Source of the DNA: Sphaerosporella brunnea
Taxonomy: Eukaryota > Ascomycota > Pezizomycetes > Pezizales > Pyronemataceae
Direction: 5' to 3'
DNA length: 64,000 nt
Assembly (NCBI GenBank): GCA_008704415.1
Contig: VXIS01000005.1
Coordinates: 248,001 to 312,000 of the forward strand
The notes beneath the pieces are model-generated. The model saw only the letters and a list, made by a program, of their open reading frames with translations, ran no database searches and was not told the DNA's origin. How positions within the stretch are numbered: position 1 is the stretch's first letter; every line of letters starts with the position of its first letter. The translations under genes and the position numbers were made by a program. Shown piece after piece: positions 34,013-43,005 of the stretch.

Positions 34013-34413
34013 GGGGTAATCAGAGCTGGACGGGTTGGACGAGACGGAAAGTTGGAACGAGGCTGGGCAAGGCTCGGCACCCTCTGATTGGGCCCAAGGA
34101 ATTCGCGGATCGTTTAAACTTCCGTCTGGTCGACCGGACTCCGACTGAGAAAAGAGCTCACCGAGTTTGTTGGAAAGGTGCGGAAACGTGACGTGAGTCT
34201 GAAAGTAGAATAGGGTAGGCCGGTGGTGGCGGTATGGGAATGGGATCGGTAACTATGACATCGGCCGCGCTCTATCCGTCGCAACCGTCTGAGTCCGACT
34301 CACGCTGTCCGACTGGGGGAATCACAGCTCCGGCTGGTCGGCTCCTTTCTATTGGCCGCATCTTTTGACCAAAAATTTCCGTCTCGCCCAACCCGTCCAG
34401 CTCTGATTACCCC
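34013..34413. mobile_element. 401-bp MITE with about 40-bp inverted repeats, TA target, at the dioxygenase start codon
   Basis: The left end TA|GGGGTAATCAGAGCTGGAC and right end GTCCAGCTCTGATTACCCC|TA are inverted repeats that continue through GGGTTGG and CGAGACGGAAA. The TA copies are at 34011-34012 and 34414-34415. The interior is not palindromic and has no open frame of note. The minus-strand ATG of the dioxygenase is 34010-34008, immediately outside the left TA. Confidence 0.82.
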
Positions 34414-34448
34414 TATTGCTACGGCGAGTCTGGGTTCTGGAGCGGATG

Positions 34449-34771
34449 CTACTATCGCATTGCCACCTATGTCGTTTTTTCACCTATGTCGCGCTGAAAA
34501 GTACGCTGGCTGGCTCAGAAATACGCATGGCAACGGGTGGCGTTGCGGGGTGGTGGTTGCGGCGCCAGATCGTCGGCAGAGCTGCCCGCGTATTTCTGAG
34601 CCAGCCAGCGTACTTTTCAGCGCGACATACCGGTACTAAGGCAATGTGGCAAAGTCACTGCGCTCTGTGGGGAAGTCACTCAGCCTCCTGGCAAAGTCAC
34701 TTGGCCACATTGCCTTATTACCGAGATAATACGGTAGGTGAAAAACGACAGAGGTGGCAACGCGATAGTAG
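34449..34771. mobile_element. Large palindromic element interrupted by a nested MITE
   Basis: The left arm runs from CTACTATCGCATTGCCACCT through TCACCTATGTCGCGCTGAAA to CTGGCTCAGAAATACGC. The right arm is its inverse, from GCGTATTTCTGAGCCAGCCA to GCGATAGTAG. The right arm is split by the 34630-34734 element. Removing that element and one TA restores the arm as CGCGACATAGGTGAAAAACG, which matches the left arm. The arms cover about 85 bp each, with a loop of about 45 bp. Target duplication of the outer element is not identified. Confidence 0.8.
34630..34734. mobile_element. Nested hairpin MITE of the CCGTA family, 105 bp
   Basis: The right end CCGAGATAATACGG|TA is intact. The left end TA|CCGGTACTAAGGC lacks about 10 bp of the terminal repeat compared with the 8.1 kb copy. 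The interior shares GGCAATGTGGCAAAGTCACT and TTGGCCACATTGCCTTA with that copy. The TA at 34628-34629 and 34735-34736 is a duplication of a single TA still present in the uninterrupted opposite arm. Confidence 0.85.
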
Positions 34772-35840
34772 AGTTGCGAGCGGTCGTACAGACACAAGGT
34801 TAGGGCTACTATTCCATGTTCCGGATTTCGGATGCTCGCGGCGAATCGTAATCAAATATGCCAAAACGTTTGTGCTCCAAAAACCTTCCCGTGAGAGCCT
34901 CCAGACTTTTGGTTGGTGTGCCAGGAGGCAGTGCAACGGGGGCTAGAGGAGAGGGAACTCGACATCCACCAGTTGTGTTGAATTATGAGACGGACCGAGA
35001 CTAATTCGAAGGCATGGCGCGGTACTTCATTGATTATCACTCATGAATTTTCGCACCCAGTTCAAGCGCCCGGGAAGCCAATTCTCGTTGTGCCAGATTG
35101 CCCTCGGGGTGGCTTCCGGATGAAGCGTATCTTTAACACCCCTCCGCTAGGATCTAAGGATGGTATTAGGATCCAGGAGTGGAGAGTGGGGGCCAGCGTT
35201 GAGAGCATTATGGAGGCCTTCATACGTGACGAAGAACGACGTTCTGGTAGGTGGTGTGTCTTTTGTAACTCTAGAACCCATAACTCCGGGGAATGTGGTT
35301 GTAAAAAGGTCAGGAAGAGAGTGGGAGAGCAGATGGCGGATACCATTTGCTGCGGAGAGAATAACTACCGCATGGCAGTGTGCCCTGTCACGACCAATGC
35401 TTAGAAGCTCAGGGGAGAGAGTGATTGATGTGAGGGTGCCTTCTGTTCTTTAACTGTATTGCTCGGGATTTCGAGGGTTCTTTGAGGATGTGTGAGCTAC
35501 AGGCGGTTCCCTTAAATAAAATACTGCTCCCTCCAGCTCAAAAGCACTTCAACTTATTTAGCAATAGTTAATATAGATGACCGTAGCTTCCATTGGATGC
35601 CTTCATAGACGCCCACTCATTCTTCTCACAAACTGAGAAAGAGCCGCGCAGAATTCCGGACGGAAAGTTACTTAGCTTGTTGTTCTTGTCATTCTCCCGC
35701 CTCAAATGGTTCGTTGTGCTTGAATCGACCGGCTACTAAAGCGGCAAGCGCGCGTGTAACGCCCCATATATATCTGCTGGGGCAATCTCAGGCTGCAACA
35801 ACCACCATCAAACCCCATCTATATTAGTCCGGAAGGTGCG
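34772..35840. other. Intergenic, with a possible transposon-derived zinc-knuckle frame
   Basis: Plus frame 34985-35404 (139 codons) contains ILVVPDCPRGGFRMKRIFNT and the zinc-knuckle-like CVFCNSRTHNSGEC (C-x2-C-x4-H-x4-C). This resembles the tail of MULE transposases, but no SWIM motif or inverted repeats were found, so I do not call a gene. From about 35450 the DNA is AT-rich and forms the promoter of the J-protein gene; 35766-35775 reads TATATATCTG. Confidence 0.4.
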
Positions 35841-36878
35841 ATGTCAACACCAGATCCGTACGCAGTGTTCGCGTTACCCATAACAGCTACCGCCGAGCAG
35901 ACCCGCGTTCGCTATCGCCAGCTCGCACTCACTCACCACCCTGACAAACTCACGGGCAATGCGGAGATATTCAAAGCTATCCAAGCGGCCTACGAGCTAC
36001 TCATAGACCCAGCACGCAAACAGGCGTACGATGAAACACAGAGGCTAAAGCGGGAGATGGAGCAGCAAGCGCGAAGAGCCAGGACTGCTGGGGCGACGGC
36101 AAACGAGAGTGCACGAAGAGCGAATGAGGAGCAGGAGAGGATATTGAGAGAGAGTATGAGGGAGGAAGAAAATCGTCGGAAGAGAGAGGAACGGGCGGCT
36201 AGAGAGCGGGAAGAGGTAGAGAGGATGATGAGGGAACGGACACGGCAACGGGAGGAGGAACGACGCCAGGCTGAAGAACGGGAAGAGCGGGAGAAAGCCA
36301 GGCGCAAAGGCCAAACTCGACGACCTGAGGGAGGGAGAGCAGAGGCCGGGGGTTGGGGGCAGCCGGGCCACAACAGGGCGAGGGCACACGGACATACTAA
36401 TAAAAACACTTTCAACAACGACTCCCCTCCACTATATACACCTCAGCCAAATCCGCGACGCCAAGCAGCAAGCGAGGGAACTCCTCTATTCCCGAAAGCC
36501 CCACAACATGCAGCTAAAGAGTCGCAATCCTTTGCCATCGCTTGGATCTTGACCTGTTTGTCCAGATTGGGCATCTTTCTGGTCGCAGCGTTTGCCACCT
36601 TGGCCAAAATGATGTTGGGCCTTGTATTAGCCTATGGCGCTTGTATCCTCCTGATCTGGGCAGCAGTCACAATAGTCAACCTCGTGTCCTGGCTCATACC
36701 CGTGATACCGAACGTCCTTTTCTGGACAATGAACAAAATATACAGCATAATAGTGCTTCTTAGTCTTTTTATTTCTTCATTCTTTTTAGTATTCTTTTGT
36801 TTGATTTTTTGTGCTTTTTTTATCATTCTTTTTGTTCTTTTTTTTCAATTCTTTCATTCTTTTTCGGTTGTTGTTTAA
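35841..36878 (+). CDS. Membrane-anchored J-domain (DnaJ-like) co-chaperone
   Basis: Single exon, 345 residues. The J-domain spans about residues 5-66 with HPD at 33-35 (THHPDKLTG) and YELLIDPARKQAYDE. A charged Arg/Glu coiled coil (about 70-165) follows, then a Gly/Asn/Pro-rich linker. At least three hydrophobic segments start at about residue 235: SRLGIFLVAAFATLAKMMLG, LVLAYGACILLIWAAVTIV, and a Phe-rich C-terminal stretch (IIVLLSLFISSFFLVFF and on). J-domains stimulate Hsp70 ATPase; with the domain first and the spans last, it probably faces the cytosol from the ER or another membrane. The last 40 residues are extremely Phe-rich and come from a T-rich stretch, so the true stop or a 3' intron deserves a check. 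The family is not identified. Confidence 0.82.
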   Translation: MSTPDPYAVFALPITATAEQTRVRYRQLALTHHPDKLTGNAEIFKAIQAAYELLIDPARKQAYDETQRLKREMEQQARRARTAGATANESARRANEEQERILRESMREEENRRKREERAAREREEVERMMRERTRQREEERRQAEEREEREKARRKGQTRRPEGGRAEAGGWGQPGHNRARAHGHTNKNTFNNDSPPLYTPQPNPRRQAASEGTPLFPKAPQHAAKESQSFAIAWILTCLSRLGIFLVAAFATLAKMMLGLVLAYGACILLIWAAVTIVNLVSWLIPVIPNVLFWTMNKIYSIIVLLSLFISSFFLVFFCLIFCAFFIILFVLFFQFFHSFSVVV

Positions 36879-38100
36879 TATGCCCTTGAAAATTGTGAAA
36901 AATATGCAGCGTGCCCGTAGATTTTCATCCATCTGAGATGCCCCCAGGTTGAACCTCTGAGTGATGTGCCGTGACTATGCTCCCCACCCGCCCGCAGCCT
37001 CCCCCAAAACTTTCTTAATCCTCGCATGCCTTGAGAGCTGGCTTCGAAATTGGAAGCCTTCCGTTGAGTACCCAACAGAAACACGCCCTAGTATCGCTTG
37101 TGCGGTGCCCATCAAGACGATCAAAACAGCACAACCCCGAGCTTTACATCGTTTCTGCAAAAAATATGAGGATCCACAGCTTGTGTTGTCATCTATACAT
37201 AATCTTGGCAAGGAATCTTATGCACAGACACGATGTTTGCTCCCAGATGACTCCGAAGCCGAGATTTTCAGTGTGTTGACGTAGATCTTTTGCGCTGAGC
37301 CACTCCGCTGGTAAATTGTTAAACTGGGATCCTTTTTCAGTAATTTCCAGAATTTTCCGCAGCCTGACGGGACCATCAAACCAGCGAAAGGTTTTTTTTG
37401 TCCCTTCGATGCGGGCCTTTCCCCCCTATTTGGAGAATGTACCGGTCAATTGGAAAGGGCTCCTTTTGGTTTCATCCATAAGCCCTTGCAACAGCCTGGC
37501 AGGGAGCTGGAGACCAAGGCTCCTTGTTATTCTGTATGTAAAGGGGAGCTCGAGGTCATGACAGAGATGAGCTCGAGCCAACTTTTTTGACATGACTCTT
37601 TGCAGTTTGGCCAAGGGCGGCTGTTGCGCATGATGTGGCGGCTCGGTGAAAAAAGCTTGTCGGCGTGCTGCGGTGACCAAGGCTTCGTTTCAGGCCGGGC
37701 GCCGAATCGACCTGCTAAAGCCGGTTTCTCGGCAAGCACGGTGGTTCCAAAAACTCTACCTACACTACGTCTAACCAACGACGCAGAGCATCGCACGCTG
37801 AGGTCCAGGCTCCGGCCGGTTCGCAGGACCACTAAAGAAAAAAAAGTCGACTGGCTTGTTCCCGGCAACGCCAAGTTAGTTGCATATCATTACCATGAAT
37901 TGTTGGAGAGACGCGTCAAGTAGAGAGGGACGAAGTACCATCGGGTGCATGGCGCCCGCCGCGGGCAGGGAGGCTTAAGCTTATAAAAGCTGCCTGCTGA
38001 TTTTTTTTCCTAATTTCTTTGGGAGAGAATTGTGGCCCGTTCAACGATCTCCCGACGACGACCGACGCCACCCCTCCAACACAGCCGGTCTCGACGTGCA
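36879..38100. other. Intergenic, no supported gene
   Basis: 3' region of the J-protein gene and promoter of the exporter-like gene. Several short frames exist on both strands, none with a domain. No inverted repeat with a target duplication was found. Confidence 0.4.
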
Positions 38101-41100
38101 ATGGCATTCGAAAAGGGAGGGCAGCCCTTGAGCGCTCGGGTCAACGAGATGCTCGAGAGCGCATGGAAAGAGGTCACGCGTGGTAGGTGACTAAGACCTG
38201 CATCCGACTGCGCGTGTGCTAAAGCAATGTACCTGCGCATGCAGACAACCTTCTAAAACGAATATTCAAATGCGTTCTGGCAACATCTATCACCGGTAAT
38301 GGCTGCCCCGCGTTACTTGGAACGAATTGAGTGCTGACTCGCAATGTTCCAGTCATCATCATGCTGTTGCCGGGCATCGCCCGTAAGATATTATCATTCG
38401 TCCTCATGATGACAATCGATGCTGAGTGAATTGTTGCGATAAATAGGCGTCTATGGGAGAGCGGGGTATTTGGCATGCATGACTTCAGTGTTTGTGTTTG
38501 TCCCAATCCGCCCACTGCTTGAAATTTGTGAGGCGTTGAAACATCGCTAACGGCCGAGCTCCCGTGAAACAGTTTCGGTACTTATTCTTCCTAGTTACGT
38601 CATGCACAACCGTTTCTCACGATCTCATCTACAGGACATCCCGGTCGCCATCTGGGTGCAATGGTTGAAGGTCTGCGGCGCCGGTTCTGAACGAAGGCAT
38701 AAAACGGAGTACTGATGTTTCACAGCATTAACCATGGCAACTATTGGCGGAGTCATCGGAGTCGCCTGGGCATCACTCGGCACCTTTCTATCATCTCTGG
38801 TATACGGTCAAAATCAGCATGCCGCCATGACTATTAAGGCTGTGTTTGTCATGGTAGCAGCTTTCGTACACGGATACGTTCGATTGTCGACGCCCAGGCT
38901 GTTTTTGCTGGTGCTATTGATGCTAATGCCGGTGTTGATTGGCCTGGTATTTCTTCAACCACGCTTGGCCATGGGATTGGTCCAGTGGACAATTGCTGAC
39001 AGCGTGGGCGCAGACTTCGACTGCGACTCATCTAACATTATTGTTTCCGACCCAGTTTCTTTATCCTATCCTGACAGCGATCGCAGTCATGTTGTTGGTC
39101 AACGTGACAATATTCCCAGAATTTGGAAGTTCGCAGCTTTGTGAGCCTTTACATCCCAAGACATGGCCTATGAAAGCATGCTGATGATGTGATAATGGCA
39201 GGCATGACGACAATTAAGACCATCCTACTAGCACAAAAAGTCACCGATGCAGCAGCGGATTTATTCGTAGAATTCGCTGTAGGAAACGACCAAGACGATT
39301 GCATCACCAAACTCAAGAACTTGACGAAGTTGAAGGCCGACCTCCGCACGAAGGTCAATGCGTGCGATGCGGTGTACACGGAGTGCTCATTTGAACTTGC
39401 GTATTCGGTGCTTCCGCCCCGAGATTTGAAATCAATCTCACGGACGGGTATCAAAAATGTTGTAGCGAAGGCGAACAGTTTGGTTGGCACTTGCGAGAGT
39501 ACTTTCGCATTCCTTGGGATCGAGAATCCCGCTACCCAGCAGAAACTTTTTATCGCGAAGAAGGAGGAGCGTGGGGATGAGCAACTGCTCAAAAATCTCG
39601 TGAAACGAGTTGAAAGGCCGCTGAAACAGCTGCAAAGCGCTCACAGCAGAGCTCTCGATGTTGTGGCTGTTTGCGTTGCGTACGCTTACGATACTCCAAA
39701 GATACCGTCAATGAACCGGGCTTCTTCAAGGGCCTGTCGGCCCGACGGTATTCTGTTACCGGAAATCGATGCTCACATCGAATGGCTCGACAGAGCGATC
39801 ACCGAGTTTGGAGATACTTCGAGCGCAGCACTTGAAGGTGCGGCTGATATATCAGCTCATGAAGGAGACACGGTGGTTGATCTCATGCCTCGTGAAGAGG
39901 TATTTTTGATCAGCAGCTTCGTCATGAACCTGCAACATGAAGCGTGGGGTTTACCTCCCATTTGATTGCTCAGTTGCTGACTTCCCTCAGAGCCCATACG
40001 CTTGAGATGTTGAGGGCTGCAAGGCACCTGCTGGAAGAACGCCTGGAGCGGAAAGGTCGCAAATCGCTGCACTTCCCCAGAATCAAGCTGAGGAAGTGGC
40101 TGTTTTCCGGGCCAGAAGAGCCGGATACTGTGCGAGCCGGTGACCGAGAAACCTTTCAGAGCGAGCAGCCGAACGATGCAGACATCACTTTGATCAACCA
40201 TGATGTAACCAAGCGTCGCATGACCAGAGTCCGCCGAAAGGAAACCAGGTCTAGGGTGTTTTATATCTGGAGGAAAAGCAGGCAGGCGCTTGGGAAGATA
40301 CTAGACTGGATCGCGCATTCGGAATCATTTATTTATGCCTTTAAGTTTATGCTAGGAGTAATGCTGTGTGCTTGGCCGGCCTTTGTCCCGGCTTGGGCAG
40401 ATTGGTACAGCTTGAGTCGTGGAGGTTTGTGTCCCCTCTTACCTTCCCCAGAACCATGCTCATCATATTCACAGTTTGGGCGCCTTTGATTTTCGTGCTT
40501 GTTTTTGAAAACGCGGTAGGCTCTACTATCTGGATCTTTTTCCTGAGAACGGCAGGCACCATCGTGGGTTCGTCATGGGGCTTCGCGGCATATCAGTCGC
40601 GACACGGAAACGAGTTCACAATCGCGGTGATGCTCATGTTGGGTACTATCCCCAACTACTACGTCCAGCTCGGTACAAAGTATCAGAAGGCCGGTATGGT
40701 TTGCACAATCTCTATGTGTGTTGTGGCGTTGTCTACGCATCTACAGACAGTTCCTGGTAAGCAGCTCGAAGTCCTACGGTAAACTACGTCTGACGGCATG
40801 TAGGGACATCGGCAGAAAACTTTTACAAAAGAGTGGCCACTATGCTTATCGGCGGAACAGTGGCCACCGTTGTGCAGGTGGTGCTCTTCCCTGTGAAGGC
40901 TCGTGAACATCTCAAACAAAGTCTGGCCACCGCGATCGTCCACATCAACCAAATGGAGTCCTGCATCGCCTCCGGCGTCGATGACAAACGTCACCAGATC
41001 TCATCACCGGCGCTCTTCAAGCTCTTCGAAAGAGCGCGGAGAAAAGCATCGGCCGCACTATTGCAAGCAGAGTCATTCCTAGAATCTACCAAGCGGGAGC

Positions 41101-41864
41101 CGCGGCTTAAGGGAGACTTCAGCGACCAAGCGGTCGTCTACAAAGAGATCATCTACGTTCTCCGCCAGGTCGCTGACCGCATGGAGAACATGGTGCAGTT
41201 GCGGAAACAATACGGATCTACAGTGCTGGAGCAGTACAACTCGAGGATCTATGCCTATCGCCGCAACGTCGCGGCCTCTATCACGCTGACGCTATTCGTA
41301 ATCCACGAAGCACTGACTACAAAGCTGCCGATGCCGCAATTCATGCCCTCGACGCGACTGGCGCACACCCGCATGGTGCTCCGGATCCGCCAGATCATAC
41401 TGGAAGAAAGCACGCAGTCTTCGGGAACCATCGACGCAGTGGCAGAGACGCAAACCACGGCAGCAAATCACGCTCTACGAGCCAAATTCCTCGCATGGAA
41501 CGCGTCCAGCGCGGCGCTCGAGGAGTGTATTGACTACCTTGAAGAACTCATAGAGCTGACCAAATTTCTGGTCGGCGCAAATGAGTTCCGCTCTGGCCTA
41601 TTACATCGGCCGAACTACAAGGAATACATCAACCAGATCAAGTCCAGCCGGGATTTCAATCCGAAGCAGCCAGCCAGGGGCGAGGACGGATATGAACTCG
41701 CTGAGACAGTCACGGCTAGTGGGTACTCCCTCTTTGGGGTGCAGACTCAGCAGGCCCTCGAGGGCATGCCGGATTCTTTGACAAGGATTACGTCCAGGAG
41801 GATGGAGGCTAGATTGGAAAGGAGAAGAACCAATGTTCTTTCTCCCACCAGGGATGAAGTGTAA
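38101..41864 (+). CDS. Fungal aromatic-acid exporter-like (ArAE_2 / DUF2421) membrane protein
   Basis: Exons 38101-38182, 38245-38295, 38353-38382, 38447-38527, 38726-38946, 39014-39140, 39202-39943, 39991-40424, 40475-40756, 40804-41864 sum to 1036 residues in frame. The first half has the six-span N-terminal module: KRIFKCVLATSITVIIMLLP, RVYGRAGYLACM, TIGGVIGVAWASLGTFLSSL, then VHGYVRLSTPR and NVTIFPEFGSSQL. A soluble helical region of about 240 residues follows, then the second module (FMLGVMLCAWPAFVPAWADW, ENAVGSTIWIFFLRTAGTIV) and a DUF2421-type C-terminus. Relatives resemble bacterial fusaric/aromatic acid efflux proteins and plant ALMT; the substrate is unknown. The 198-nt intron 38528-38725 is the least certain: a small exon could be hidden in it. 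Confidence 0.83.
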
Positions 41865-43005
41865 GGAGTAGTACCATATACCATTGGTAATTGTTCTAGA
41901 AGGGGTGCCGAGTGTAAAGCGTAATGGTTGTGCTTGCTTGCTTGCTTGGTTTTTTTTTGGCGTTGGAGTCTTTTCAGCTTTTGGGGATTGCATCTAAAGC
42001 GGGGCGGGGAAAAGTGTTTTTTTTTTGTGTGTGTTTTTGATTTTTCTTCATAACTTGTCTGGATTGGTGTATCATAGCTGGCGGGCATTTTTTTTTTTTT
42101 TTTTCGCATTTGCTATGGGGAGCTCGTGAGGATTCTTTTTAATGAGGCATGGGCGATGATGAGTTAATGAACATTTGCATTTGCAGTTTTTTTTTTTTTT
42201 TTTAGTTTTTTTTTCCCAGATTATTCCAGTTTGCGTGATATGAAAAATAGAGATATCCCTCGGAACCCTGCTGTGATGCCGGCGGGTCATCTTCTAGATC
42301 TGGGGAATTGACGGAAACCGTGAGGCCTCTCCAGCGCAGGCGCCTGAGCAGTCCGTTGGGCTTCAGCCCGCTCGAGGGAAGCAAAAGAGTCGAAGACCGT
42401 CATATGGGGTCTAATGGTGGCCGTTTTTGTAATCCAAACTACTTAGATATGCAGTTCATTTTCAGATCCTCGAGCACAACCCAGCACTCGCCCTCCGCCC
42501 GATTGTTTACTGTTTCATCAATTATTACCAACAAGTACGTCTACAAAACGGGGAAGGGGGAGTTCGAGGGCTCGAGGGGATGTAGGAAAACGTAGAAAAC
42601 AAGAGCGGTTATCGATGATATTAGACAAAAAGAAACTGCAAGGAGTGTTAGTGTCGACAAATGAAAACAGGTGGAAGGGAAAAAAAGAAAAAAAAAATAT
42701 TTGTCAAAAAGATAGTACACATATCCTCCCCCAAACTCGAATCTCGAATCTCGAAAAACCAATCAACAAAACACAGGCAGGCCCCGCTTGCAGAAAAGAA
42801 AAAATGACAAAAACCCCCAGTAGTAGTAGTATCCATGCAATGCAAATGGTAATATCGAAAATGACAAAAGGAACACAAAAATAAATGTGGCATGATGATG
42901 GAGCGGGTTGAAATACAGGTATAAACAGATAGCAAGAAAGAGCGACAAGAAATAAAAAAGAACGAAAAGAAAAATCACAAGACTACCTACCAATAACAAT
43001 ACTGG
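41865..43005. other. Convergent intergenic region with long T/A runs
   Basis: 3' regions of the exporter-like gene (+) and Syp1 (-). T-runs of about 9-18 lie at 42018-42026, 42087-42104 and 42187-42204. The A-rich stretch 42680-42700 and the segment 42880-43000 suit the Syp1 3' UTR on the minus strand. No gene is supported. Confidence 0.45.

Noticed and set aside
33036..41864. Dioxygenase, J-protein and exporter-like genes considered as a secondary-metabolite cluster
   Set aside because: No backbone enzyme, tailoring set or cluster regulator, and repeats separate the genes.
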